This document shows positions 53,425 to 61,981 of a stretch of 64,000 nt of DNA, piece by piece; position 1 is the stretch's first letter; the number at the start of each line of letters is the position of its first letter. A program made the position numbers and the translations under genes. The stretch spans positions 992,001 through 1,056,000 of the forward strand of contig NZ_JACHXJ010000001.1 in the NCBI RefSeq assembly GCF_014192015.1, read 5' to 3'. The notes beneath the pieces are model-generated. The model searched no databases and was not told the DNA's origin. It saw only the letters and a list, made by a program, of their open reading frames with translations. The DNA comes from Paenibacillus rhizosphaerae. GTDB lineage: Bacteria; Bacillota; Bacilli; Paenibacillales; Paenibacillaceae.

Positions 53425-54867
53425 ATGGAAAATACAAGCCTGCAATTACCAAGAAGCAGACCGGAAGCGCTGGGGATTCCCGGGGCGGCCATCCTTGATT
53501 TTCTGGACGAGGTACAGGCCAATGGCATGGAGCTGCACAGCTTTATGCTGCTTCGCCGCGGACAGGTGGCTGCGGAAGGCTGGTGGGGGCCCTATGCCCC
53601 GGAACTGCCGCACATGCTGTTTTCGTTAAGCAAGAGCTTTACTTCCACAGCCATCGGTCTCGCGGTACACGAGGGTCTGCTGTCTTTGGAAGACAAGGTC
53701 GTTGCGTTCTTCCCGGACGATCTGCCGGAGGAAGTCAGTCCGAATTTGGCCGCCATGAACATCCGGCACTTGCTGATGATGGGCACAGGAAACGACCAGG
53801 ATACGATGGGGGCCATTGACCGCTGCACGGACGGGAATTGGGCCAAGGCGTTCCTGGCGGCTCCGGTGGAACATACGCCAGGCACCCATTTTGTGTACAA
53901 CACGGGTGCAACTTATATGCTGTCGGCCATTCTGCAATCCGTGACCGGGCAGACGCTGCTTCAATTTTTGCAGAAGCGGCTGTTTGAGCCGCTGGGCATT
54001 CACAACCCCACCTGGGAGTCCTGTCCGCGGGGGATCAATACCGGGGGTTTCGGACTGAGCATCACGACGGAGGATATCGCCAAGTTCGGCCAGCTGTATT
54101 TGCAGCATGGAAAGTGGAACGGGGTACAGCTGATTCCGGAAGCGTGGGTGAAGGAGGCGACCTCCAAGCAGATTTCCAACGGGGACGGCGGGGAGAGCGA
54201 TTGGGCGCAGGGCTACGGCTACCAATTCTGGCAGTGCCGGCACGGCGCTTACCGTGGAGACGGGGCTTTTGGCCAGTTCTGCATCGTCATGCCGGAACAG
54301 GAGGCGGTGCTTGCCGTCACGAGCGGAACGAATCAGATGCAGGAAGTCATGAACGCTGTCTGGGGGCGTCTGCTTCCGGCGATGGCCGGAGAGGCGCTTC
54401 CGCTGGACGAAGAAACCCAGAACCGGTTGCAGGAACGGATCCGCAGCCTGCAGCTTGCTCCGCTGGCGCACAGCATTCGACCGGAACTGGAATCCGCCGT
54501 CAGCGGCAAAAGCTATGTGCTGGATGACAACGACATGAACTGGAGCCGGATTTCGGTCCGGTTCGAGGCCGATCAGGCGGTAATTGACCTGTATGAGACC
54601 GGCGGGAAGCACTTTGCACTGCCTTTGGGACGCGGGAAATGGCTGGAAGGCACGTCCGATCTGATCATGCCCCGGCAGACCTCGACGGTGTCGAGCTTCG
54701 CGTGGAAGTCACCGGACACGCTGGAGCTGAGCATCCGCTTCATTGAAACGCCGTTTCATATCACGACGGACATCCGGTTTGAGACGGAAGACGCCGTCGT
54801 GCTGGATCATCGGATCAATGTATCCTTTGGTCCCAATGAAGCGCCGCCCATTACCGGGAAAGCTTGA
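53425..54867 (+). CDS. Serine hydrolase of the beta-lactamase class C family
   Basis: 480 residues, AAAGGGGTG ribosome site, no signal peptide. Catalytic Ser67-Leu-Ser-Lys70 (LFSLSKSFTSTAIG); second motif near residue 155 in FVYNTGATYMLSAIL; the region GINTGGFGLSITTEDIAKFGQLYL is typical of the esterase/DD-peptidase-like branch rather than a true resistance enzyme. A C-terminal beta domain covers about 340-480. Being cytosolic it is more likely an esterase or amidase than a penicillinase. Confidence 0.9.
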   Translation: MENTSLQLPRSRPEALGIPGAAILDFLDEVQANGMELHSFMLLRRGQVAAEGWWGPYAPELPHMLFSLSKSFTSTAIGLAVHEGLLSLEDKVVAFFPDDLPEEVSPNLAAMNIRHLLMMGTGNDQDTMGAIDRCTDGNWAKAFLAAPVEHTPGTHFVYNTGATYMLSAILQSVTGQTLLQFLQKRLFEPLGIHNPTWESCPRGINTGGFGLSITTEDIAKFGQLYLQHGKWNGVQLIPEAWVKEATSKQISNGDGGESDWAQGYGYQFWQCRHGAYRGDGAFGQFCIVMPEQEAVLAVTSGTNQMQEVMNAVWGRLLPAMAGEALPLDEETQNRLQERIRSLQLAPLAHSIRPELESAVSGKSYVLDDNDMNWSRISVRFEADQAVIDLYETGGKHFALPLGRGKWLEGTSDLIMPRQTSTVSSFAWKSPDTLELSIRFIETPFHITTDIRFETEDAVVLDHRINVSFGPNEAPPITGKA

Positions 54868-54917
54868 AGTCCAGCTTTGAAATCATACAAAACATACGGC
54901 TAAGGAAAGATATGAAA

Positions 54918-55817
54918 TCAGGCATGCTCCTCTTGGAAGGGCATGCCTTTTTGCTGTGGCGCGATCCGGTAGGCGGCCGGGGGGATGCCGGCAGCAGCCG
55001 AGAACATCCTTGTAAAATAATGTACGGAGCCGAATCCCGTTAGGTCGGCGATTTCCTTGACGGAGCGGTCTGTTTCGCGTAGAAGGTACGCCGCAAGCCG
55101 GATCCTTTCCTGGCGGACGTATGCCGTGAAGGTCATATTGAGCTCCTTCTGGAACAAACGCGCCAGATGTCTTCCCGATATATGAAAATACCGCGCCACA
55201 TCCTCCAGCTTCAGCGGTGCCTCCAGGTTATCCCGGATGAATTGGAGCGCCTGCCGTAGAGAAGCGGAACGGGGCGGAGGCAGCGTCGGCTTATGCTGCT
55301 GGCGGTCCGGCGTAAAGGTCTGCGGCAGCGCAGCCACAAGCGCAATCACCAGCCGGTCCAGCGGAAACCGGGCGGTGTCCAGCTCGGCGGCCGCTTGCAG
55401 AATCGCTTTCCAGAGCAGGACGGCCGGGCTGTCTTCAGCCCCATGGAGAATATAGCATTCCGACTGCGCCAGCCGTGCAAACTGACTGTTCCACGACCCG
55501 GAACTGCGCCGGTCATCCACATCGAAGGCGAGCCATATGAGCTGCATCCCCACGCTATCAATGCGGTGCACGCGGTAGGGATTGGAAATGAACAGCGTTC
55601 CTTTAGTTAGCGGATGGATCCGGCCTTCATCTACATACGTTCCTTCACCGCCCGCGACATAACACATTTCAAAAAAAGAATGTTTATGCTCCAGGTTGCT
55701 CCGGTGCTCCGCAAGGGCTCCCCAATAATGGATGCGTATGCATAAATCCTCTTCGGTCAGCTCTCCGACGGTTGAATGCAGTTTAGACAGGGCGGCTCCC
55801 CAAACGAGATGATCCAT
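54918..55817 (-). CDS. AraC family transcriptional regulator
   Basis: 299 residues, AGGAGG ribosome site. N-terminal cupin sensor (HKHSFFEMCYVAGGEGTYVDEG, KGTLFISNPYRVHRI) and C-terminal two-motif AraC domain (LKLEDVARYFHISGRHLARLFQKEL; VKEIADLTGFGSVHYFTRMFSAAAG). It is divergent from the PhyH-type dioxygenase at 55957, and two AATCCGxCAAAxAC repeats lie between them, so control of that gene is likely. Confidence 0.92.
   Translation of the reverse strand: MDHLVWGAALSKLHSTVGELTEEDLCIRIHYWGALAEHRSNLEHKHSFFEMCYVAGGEGTYVDEGRIHPLTKGTLFISNPYRVHRIDSVGMQLIWLAFDVDDRRSSGSWNSQFARLAQSECYILHGAEDSPAVLLWKAILQAAAELDTARFPLDRLVIALVAALPQTFTPDRQQHKPTLPPPRSASLRQALQFIRDNLEAPLKLEDVARYFHISGRHLARLFQKELNMTFTAYVRQERIRLAAYLLRETDRSVKEIADLTGFGSVHYFTRMFSAAAGIPPAAYRIAPQQKGMPFQEEHA
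54921..54952 (+). terminator. Terminator of the serine hydrolase gene
   Basis: GGCATGC (54921-54927) and GCATGCC (54941-54947) followed by TTTTT. The left arm lies in the last codons of the converging AraC gene. Confidence 0.75.
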
Positions 55818-55846
55818 TTCAAGTCCTCCTCATCCATTCGTGTCCG

Positions 55847-55881
55847 AATCCGACAAAAACAGGTTCCAATCCGGCAAAGAC
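55847..55881. promoter_or_regulatory. Tandem direct repeats, candidate AraC-type binding site
   Basis: AATCCGACAAAAAC (55847-55860) and AATCCGGCAAAGAC (55868-55881) match at 12 of 14 positions and are exactly 21 bases apart, two helix turns, as expected for an AraC-family dimer. They lie about 76 bases before the dioxygenase start. Confidence 0.65.
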
Positions 55882-55956
55882 GGCCGATGCCCGTTATCCC
55901 TATAATGAAGGCGTATTCATCATTTGTCACTTGAATGTTAGGGAGGGAACGGAAAC

Positions 55957-56733
55957 ATGATTAGCAGAGAAGACGTCGAATTTTATAACGAAAACGGTTA
56001 TTTGCTCGTCCGCGGCGTGTTCAGCACAGACGAAGTCAAGGAAATGCAGAATGCGGTGGAGCGTACGATTGCCAAGGCGGCTGCGGCCAAGCAGGACGCC
56101 AACCATACTTGGCAGGGGGATTATATTCCCCAGGACGAATTGAAAAAGCTGGTGCTTAAAGGCTTTCACGATCTGCAGTTTCACGATGCATGCTTCACCC
56201 GCGCTGTAGCCCATCCGCGCATGGCCAGCATTCTGACGCAGCTGATCGGTCCCAACGTCCAGCTCCATCATACTAAAATGCTGGTCAAGCCGCCGGAGCA
56301 GGGTGCCGCTTTTCCGATGCACCAGGACTATCCATATTTCCCTCATGACCGCCATACGATGCTTGCCGCCAGCGTTCATCTCGACGATGCGGATATGGAA
56401 AACGGCTGCTTGTGCGTCGTTCCCGGATCCCATAAGCAGGGACCGCTTCCCCATGTAGGCAGGTACTACCTCGATCACCGCGATTACCCGGTGAGCATGG
56501 GCACGCCGTGCCCGGCAAGCGCGGGAGATGTGCTGTTCTTTAACTACCTGACGATTCACGGGTCCGACCGCAACCAGAGCAGCCGGCCGCGCAGAAACGT
56601 CCTGTTCCAGTACCGTGATCCGGCCGATCCGCCTAGCCGGGAGACCCATATTGATTGGGGTATGGGTATGATGGTGGCGGGGGAGGACCCGCAGTACCGT
56701 CAATATCATGCCAAGCTGGAGCTGAATGTGTAA
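55957..56733 (+). CDS. Phytanoyl-CoA dioxygenase (PhyH) family protein
   Basis: 258 residues, GGGAGGG ribosome site. Fe(II)/2-oxoglutarate oxygenase fold: iron ligands His122 and Asp124 in FPMHQDYPYFP and His201 in YLTIHGSDRNQS, with Arg210 placed to hold 2-oxoglutarate. EFYNENGYLLVRGVF is the usual opening. Bacterial members hydroxylate ectoine, osmolytes or sugar-linked metabolites; the substrate here is unknown. It sits alone under apparent AraC control. Confidence 0.92.
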   Translation: MISREDVEFYNENGYLLVRGVFSTDEVKEMQNAVERTIAKAAAAKQDANHTWQGDYIPQDELKKLVLKGFHDLQFHDACFTRAVAHPRMASILTQLIGPNVQLHHTKMLVKPPEQGAAFPMHQDYPYFPHDRHTMLAASVHLDDADMENGCLCVVPGSHKQGPLPHVGRYYLDHRDYPVSMGTPCPASAGDVLFFNYLTIHGSDRNQSSRPRRNVLFQYRDPADPPSRETHIDWGMGMMVAGEDPQYRQYHAKLELNV

Positions 56734-56770
56734 GCTCGCACTGAACTCGAAAAAGCATGGATCCAAAAAA

Positions 56771-56798
56771 GGCTGCCGCATTGCGGCTGTCTTTTTTT
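56771..56798 (+). terminator. Terminator of the PhyH-type gene
   Basis: GCCGC (56775-56779) / GCGGC (56783-56787) with outer pairs after one mismatch, followed by seven T. Confidence 0.75.
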
Positions 56799-56851
56799 GA
56801 GTTATTGCGACATTTTTGCAAAACCCCGCTATACAAAATACGCTATTCAAT

Positions 56852-56872
56852 ATAACATATATAATATATCAA
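56852..56872. promoter_or_regulatory. Operator in the promoter of the GntR/LacI-hybrid gene
   Basis: ATAACATAT-ATA-ATATATCAA: 15 of 18 arm positions match the perfect palindrome at 58212-58232. It covers a TATAAT -10 element (56860-56865), as expected for autorepression. Confidence 0.6.
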
Positions 56873-56987
56873 ATTTAAGGAATCAGACGAATAGACCATT
56901 TTTTTTTGGTCAAGATGAATGTTGCGAACCCATGTTCCAGCCGATAATATATATAACAAAATCTCAAACTAAAGTATGGTGATCCTG

Positions 56988-58139
56988 TTGAACGTTACCG
57001 CACGGACCCCGCTGTATCAAAAAATACAGCAGTACATCCGGGAACTGATCGAATCGGAAGGCCTGAAGTCGGGTGATCGTATCCCGACGGAGAAGGAACT
57101 CATGGAACGCTTTGATGTAAGCAAAATCACGGTCGTGAAAGCGCTGACCGGCCTCGCGAACGAAAACGTCATCAGCCGGGTTCCTGGCAAAGGCAGCTTT
57201 GTCAGTGAGCTCTCAGCGGCGGAGGAAGCGGAGGTACCGCGTCCGGTCTTTGGCCGGACACCCGAAGAGGTGAAGCCGAAAACGGGCCTCATCGGGCTCG
57301 TGATGCCTTCGATTTACGATTATTTTGCCGTTAGGCTGATCGACGGTGTCCGCAGAGGGCTCAGCAGCAAAGGATACCGGACCATGATTCTGCTGTCCGA
57401 GGGGGATTTGGAGCACGAAAAGGAAGCGATCAAAACCTTGAAACAGATCGGTGCGGAAGGAATTCTGGTATTCCCGGTGGACGAGGAGCACTACAACGAC
57501 GAAATATTGAACCTGAAGTTCTCCGGCTATCCATTTGTCTTGATCGACCGGTTCCTGCCGGGAGTCGAAACCAATTACATCGCGGCCGACGGGCGTCTGG
57601 GGACGAGGCTTGCCGTAGAACATTTGTGGGAGCTGGGTCATCGTGAAATCGCCATTTGCTCCGATTCTCCACTGCAGACCGTCACCGTCCAGGAGCGCAT
57701 CGAAGGCTACATGGACGCCTTGAAGGACAAGGGTGCACTGATCAACCCGGCCCATATCATTACGGGCTTTCGGATTCATGCCTCGGATGAGCCGGAGAAG
57801 CACCCGCTGTACCGTTACATCCGCAGCGGTCTGGCGACCGCCTATATCACGCTGAACGGCAAGCTTGGCGTGCAGATCCAGCAGATGGCCAAAAGAAACG
57901 GGCTGTCCATCCCGGATGATCTCTCGATCGTCAGCTTCGACGACCCGACTTCCGTCGTGGAAGAGCTCAGCGTTTTTACGCATATCAAGCAGTTTGAATA
58001 TGAAATGGGCTTACGTGCGGCGGAAACGCTGGTGGACATCATTGGGGAGAAGGCGGACCGGAGCGGCGGCTACACGAAGACGCTGCTCGTTCCCGAGCTG
58101 GTCGTCGGACGGACGACTGGACCCGTAAAACCGCATTAA
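56988..58139 (+). CDS. GntR-type/LacI-type hybrid repressor (AraR-like)
   Basis: 383 residues from TTG 56988, preceded by GGTGAT; ATG 56976 in frame adds four residues and has no ribosome site. N-terminal GntR winged helix (LYQKIQQYIRELIESEGLKSGDRIPTE, KELMERFDVSKITVVKALTGLANENVI, GKGSFV), then a LacI-type sugar-binding domain (about 100-380; LIGLVMPSIYDYFAVRLIDGV, DGRLGTRLAVEHLWELGHREIAI, LSIVSFDDP). This is the AraR architecture. Matching operators lie in its own promoter and before the importer genes downstream, so it should repress both until a sugar is bound. Confidence 0.93.
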   Translation: MNVTARTPLYQKIQQYIRELIESEGLKSGDRIPTEKELMERFDVSKITVVKALTGLANENVISRVPGKGSFVSELSAAEEAEVPRPVFGRTPEEVKPKTGLIGLVMPSIYDYFAVRLIDGVRRGLSSKGYRTMILLSEGDLEHEKEAIKTLKQIGAEGILVFPVDEEHYNDEILNLKFSGYPFVLIDRFLPGVETNYIAADGRLGTRLAVEHLWELGHREIAICSDSPLQTVTVQERIEGYMDALKDKGALINPAHIITGFRIHASDEPEKHPLYRYIRSGLATAYITLNGKLGVQIQQMAKRNGLSIPDDLSIVSFDDPTSVVEELSVFTHIKQFEYEMGLRAAETLVDIIGEKADRSGGYTKTLLVPELVVGRTTGPVKPH

Positions 58140-58170
58140 TATTCCTTCGAAGGCAGCATTCCCGTATAGA

Positions 58171-58206
58171 AAAAAGACCTTTTCACGACGAAAAGGTCTT
58201 TTTTTA
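58171..58206. terminator. Terminator of the hybrid repressor gene
   Basis: GACCTTTTC (58176-58184) and GAAAAGGTC (58190-58198) with flanking A- and T-runs. Confidence 0.92.
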
Positions 58207-58211
58207 TTTTA

Positions 58212-58232
58212 TTAACATATTGAATATGTTAA
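58212..58232. promoter_or_regulatory. Palindromic operator of the third importer operon
   Basis: TTAACATAT-TGA-ATATGTTAA, a perfect palindrome with 9-bp arms. It overlaps a TTGAAT -35 element (58220-58225), with TATATT as -10 (58243-58248, 17-base spacer). Confidence 0.75.
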
Positions 58233-58326
58233 ATATTTATATTATATTATGGTTAATCCGAGAGCTTCCATGAATCGACAGCGTTTCTAGGGAGGTCAAG
58301 TAGAGAAGAGAACAGCTGAATTCGTC

Positions 58327-58341
58327 GTGTAATCGCTTACA
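58327..58341 (+). promoter_or_regulatory. cre-like site (CcpA carbon catabolite repression)
   Basis: GTGTAATCGCTTACA agrees with the cre consensus WTGNAANCGNWNNCW at every position but the first. It lies in the leader between the promoter at 58220-58248 and the first permease gene, a normal roadblock position. Confidence 0.65.
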
Positions 58342-58425
58342 TTTATTTGAGAGGAGGAAGCTGAAAAGCAAGCGCTTTGCCGAAACCTGGAACATTCAAA
58401 CTATCCGAAAACAGAGGTGGAGCTT

Positions 58426-59337
58426 ATGAGTTCGTCAACGCTGTGGAAGCGGATCTGGAAGCATAAGTTGTTTTACTTGTTCATGCTTCCGGGGATCATC
58501 TGGTTTTTTCTGTTCTCCTACGTTCCGCTTTACGGGATTCAGGTCGCTTTCCGCGACTATACGTTCGTCGGCGGTTTTACAGGCAGCCCATGGGCGGGAC
58601 TGAAATACTTCAAGCAGTTTTTCGATTACTACCAGTCGACAGACATTATCCGCAACACCATCATCATCAGCCTGATGAAACTGATCATCGGATTTCCGAT
58701 GCCCATCATCCTTGCGATCCTCCTCAATGAAATCCGAAATCTGAAATTCAAGAAAACCGTTCAAACTTTATCTTATTTGCCTTATTTCATTTCCTGGATC
58801 GTCGTCGTCACCTTGATGCAGCGCCTCTTCGCTACCTATGGCGGGCCGGTCAACGACCTGCTGTCGTCGATGGGCGTAGAGCCGATCCAATTTCTGTACA
58901 ACACTTCCTGGTTCTATGAAGTCATTATCGGCTCAGATGTTTGGAAGAACATCGGCTGGAACTCGATCATCTACATGGCGGCCATTGCGGGCATTGACCA
59001 GCAGCTGTATGAAGCCGCGAAAATCGACGGCGCCGGCCGGTTCCGCCTGATTTGGCACGTCACCCTGCCGGGCATCCGCAACGTTGCGGTGATCCTGTTC
59101 ATTCTGGCGACGGGAAGCCTGATGAGCGCGGGCTTCGAACAGCTTCTGCTTCTGAACGGTCCTTCCACCGCAGCCATTGGCAGCGTGCTCGACGTCCATG
59201 TCATCACGCAGGGCATCCAGCAGGGCCGGCTAAGCTATGCGGCGGCTGTCGGCTTGTTCCAGAGCCTGATCGCCCTTGTCCTGATCGTCACCGTCAACCG
59301 GATTGCGCGGAAGGTCAGCGACGTATCACTGTTCTAA
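58426..59337 (+). CDS. Sugar ABC permease, LplB type
   Basis: 303 residues from ATG 58426 behind AGAGGTGGAG; GTG 58417 in frame is part of the ribosome site. Six membrane helices; LFYLFMLPGIIWFFLFSYVPLYGIQVAFRDY opening and EAA loop DQQLYEAAKIDGAGRFRLIWHVTLPGI. It has the same type as the permease at 43167 and is first in the operon, after the hybrid repressor's operator and the cre-like site. Confidence 0.93.
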   Translation: MSSSTLWKRIWKHKLFYLFMLPGIIWFFLFSYVPLYGIQVAFRDYTFVGGFTGSPWAGLKYFKQFFDYYQSTDIIRNTIIISLMKLIIGFPMPIILAILLNEIRNLKFKKTVQTLSYLPYFISWIVVVTLMQRLFATYGGPVNDLLSSMGVEPIQFLYNTSWFYEVIIGSDVWKNIGWNSIIYMAAIAGIDQQLYEAAKIDGAGRFRLIWHVTLPGIRNVAVILFILATGSLMSAGFEQLLLLNGPSTAAIGSVLDVHVITQGIQQGRLSYAAAVGLFQSLIALVLIVTVNRIARKVSDVSLF

Positions 59338-59350
59338 GGAGGGTACCTAC

Positions 59351-60247
59351 GTGGAGAAACGATCGTTTTCCTGGTTTACCGTATTGAATTATTTCCTGCT
59401 TACCCTGTTCGCCTTTTCCATGATTTATCCGTTCATCTATGTGCTCGTATACTCGCTTAATGACGGTAAAGATTCCATGATGGGGGCTCTGTATTTCTTC
59501 CCGCGGAAGTTCACGCTGGACAACTACGCCCAGGTGTTCGATAATCCGCAGATTTGGCAAGCCTATAAAATTACGATTTTACGGACGCTGCTCGGCACGG
59601 TGCTTAGCGTGCTGCTCAGTACGCTGATGGCTTACGCCTTGGCCAAAAAAACGCTGCCAGGCCGCACGTTTTTCACCTTTTATATTTTTCTGCCCACGAT
59701 TTTCAGCGCCGGCTTTATCCCGTATTTCATTACGCTGCAGAAGCTTCACCTGATCAACAACTTCTGGGTGTATGTCATTCCGTTCCTGTTCAATTTTATG
59801 CATATCGTCATCATTCGGACGTTCATTCAAGGCATTCCCGAAGAGCTGGAGGAAGCTGCGCGGATTGACGGCTTGGGCGATTTCCAGATCTTCATGCGCA
59901 TCATTTTGCCGCTGTCCGGTCCGGTACTGGCCACCATTTCGCTGTTCGTCGGCGTGATGCACTGGAACGACTGGTTCACCGGCACCTACTACGTGTCGAA
60001 CAAAAGCCTCATTCCGGTGCAGACCCTGCTTCAGCAAATGCTGACCGAAGCGGAAGCGCTGTCGTCATCGATGCAGCGGGCCGCACAGCAGGGTGGACAA
60101 ACCGTCAATGTCAGCGCGGCGGGGGCTACGCCGGAATCGCTCCGGATGGCACTGCTCGTCATTACTGTGTTTCCGATCCTGTGTATCTACCCGTTCCTGC
60201 AGCGCTATTTTGTCAAGGGAACGATGATCGGATCCGTCAAAGGGTAA
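59351..60247 (+). CDS. Sugar ABC permease, LplC type
   Basis: 298 residues from GTG 59351 with AGGAGGG upstream, 13 bases after the partner permease. Six membrane helices; EAA loop PEELEEAARIDGLGDFQIFMRIILPLSGP. A Gln/Ser/Ala-rich cytosolic or loop insert near residues 235-260 (QRAAQQGGQTVNVSAAGATPES) precedes the last helix. Ends YPFLQRYFVKGTMIGSVKG. Confidence 0.93.
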   Translation: MEKRSFSWFTVLNYFLLTLFAFSMIYPFIYVLVYSLNDGKDSMMGALYFFPRKFTLDNYAQVFDNPQIWQAYKITILRTLLGTVLSVLLSTLMAYALAKKTLPGRTFFTFYIFLPTIFSAGFIPYFITLQKLHLINNFWVYVIPFLFNFMHIVIIRTFIQGIPEELEEAARIDGLGDFQIFMRIILPLSGPVLATISLFVGVMHWNDWFTGTYYVSNKSLIPVQTLLQQMLTEAEALSSSMQRAAQQGGQTVNVSAAGATPESLRMALLVITVFPILCIYPFLQRYFVKGTMIGSVKG

Positions 60248-60308
60248 GGATAGACGTCCTGCATGCGGGGCTATATCATATACATTCATTCAAATTGGGA
60301 GGGTTCAT

Positions 60309-61967
60309 ATGAGAAAAAAGCGGTTTAAATTGGCAGCTTCTCTGATGGCGTTCACCCTGATATCCGGCATGCTGTACGGCTGCAGCAGCGGCGGCAGCGG
60401 CGACAGTGCGGATGGGGGAGACAAAGGCTCGGACTCCAAGACGGTTACGCTCACGGTGCTGAATAACTGGAACGGTTCCTCAGGCTCCGATTCGGAATCG
60501 AACCCCGTGCTCAAAGCGATCGAAGAGAAAACCGGCATCAAGGTGAAAATCGACTATACGAAGGGCAGCGAGGCCGAGAAGGTCAACACGATTTTTGCGA
60601 CGCAGGACCTGCCGGACATTTATACCGGCCCTGCCTGGGGCGGCGAACTGGATGGCATCATCAAGGCTGCTAAAGAAGGCCAGCTTGTGGATTTGACGGA
60701 CAAAATCGACCAGTATCCGAACCTGGCGAAAGCGGTCTCCAAGGAAAACGTGCCGCCGGCTCTGTACGAAAAAGCGATCGGCGGAATTGACGGCAAGAAG
60801 TACATGCTGTACCAAAACCAGCCGGCCACCGACAAGGACGTCAACGACTGGCTGTACGGATTTTACGTGCGGAAGGACATTGCCGATAAGATCGGAGTCG
60901 ATCCGCAGTCCGTGAAGACCAAGGACGACTTCTACAATTTCCTGAAAAAGATCAAGGATGCCAATCTGAGCGAAAACGGCGCACCAGTCATTCCGCTCGG
61001 CGGCTTCCATGACGGATGGGCGGTAGGCATCGGGAATACAATGTTCTATGGGGCCGATTATCAGGACAAAGGCGACGGCACGCTGGAGCATGTGTTCTTC
61101 ACGAAGGCTTACGAGGATTACACGCTGTATTACCGCAAGCTGATTTCCGAAGGACTGCTCGATCCGGATGCTTTTACGCAGACCGACCCGATCGCGAACG
61201 AGAAAATCAAGCAAGGGCGCATCGCGGTACTGTCGGCGCACTACCCAGCCATCCTGGACGCTTCCAAGGAATATGTGAAAGCGCATCCGGGCAGCGACTA
61301 CGTACCGGTCGGACCTCTTGAGCGGGCCGGGGCCGAACCGAACCGTCCGGTCGACCTGAACATTCAAGGAAATAACGTTACCGTCATCACGAAAAAAGCC
61401 AAAAACGTCGACGCCGCGCTGAAACTGCTCGATTTCCTTGCTTCCGACGAAGGCTTTATGCTGGTGCATTACGGCATTCAGGGAACGCACTGGGATCTGG
61501 TTGACGGCAAACCGGCCGCCAAGCAGGAATGGTTCGACAAGTTTACGGTGGACACGACGGGCAAGGCCAAGAAGAACGAAGGCATCAGCATCGGTCTGGA
61601 AAATATGACCGGCATGGACCGTATTAATTCGGTCGGCGGCGGAGATATTTGGGCAGACCAGGACCGCCTGAAAGCGATGGACAACGCGCGTAAAATTTTG
61701 CGTCCGAACGGGATCAGCGTCATTTCCGCCTTCAACCCGGGGGATGTGATCACCAAATCGCCGCAATGGGAAATGCTGAAGCCGTCCATGGACCAAATCA
61801 GCGATGTATGGAAGCAGGCGATCTTCGCCAAGTCGGATGATGCGGCCCTGAAGGTCATCAACGACCTTCGCGAGCAAATCAAGAACACCGATTACGATGA
61901 CGCCATGAAGTATGTAAACGAAGAACTGAAAGGGAAAGAAGTCGTCAAATTGTCAATGCCGAACTAA
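60309..61967 (+). CDS. Substrate-binding lipoprotein, LplA type
   Basis: 552 residues, TTGGGAGGG ribosome site. Signal peptide with lipobox LYGC (Cys about 25) and a Ser/Gly-rich linker. Long binding-protein family: VTLTVLNNWNGSSGSDSE, IFATQDLPDIYTGPAWGGEL, YGFYVRKDIADKIGVDPQSVKTKDDFYNFLKKI. It is placed after the permeases, the order BCA rather than the ABC order of locus 2. The ligand should be the substrate of the hydrolase that follows. Confidence 0.93.
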   Translation: MRKKRFKLAASLMAFTLISGMLYGCSSGGSGDSADGGDKGSDSKTVTLTVLNNWNGSSGSDSESNPVLKAIEEKTGIKVKIDYTKGSEAEKVNTIFATQDLPDIYTGPAWGGELDGIIKAAKEGQLVDLTDKIDQYPNLAKAVSKENVPPALYEKAIGGIDGKKYMLYQNQPATDKDVNDWLYGFYVRKDIADKIGVDPQSVKTKDDFYNFLKKIKDANLSENGAPVIPLGGFHDGWAVGIGNTMFYGADYQDKGDGTLEHVFFTKAYEDYTLYYRKLISEGLLDPDAFTQTDPIANEKIKQGRIAVLSAHYPAILDASKEYVKAHPGSDYVPVGPLERAGAEPNRPVDLNIQGNNVTVITKKAKNVDAALKLLDFLASDEGFMLVHYGIQGTHWDLVDGKPAAKQEWFDKFTVDTTGKAKKNEGISIGLENMTGMDRINSVGGGDIWADQDRLKAMDNARKILRPNGISVISAFNPGDVITKSPQWEMLKPSMDQISDVWKQAIFAKSDDAALKVINDLREQIKNTDYDDAMKYVNEELKGKEVVKLSMPN

Positions 61968-61981
61968 AGGAGGGTTTACCC

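Noticed and set aside
53425..54867. Antibiotic-resistance beta-lactamase
   Set aside because: It has the SxxK motif but no signal peptide, and the sequence fits the broad class-C-type hydrolase/esterase group.
60480..61877. 465-codon minus-strand ORF opposite the third binding protein
   Set aside because: Shadow; low-complexity charged product.
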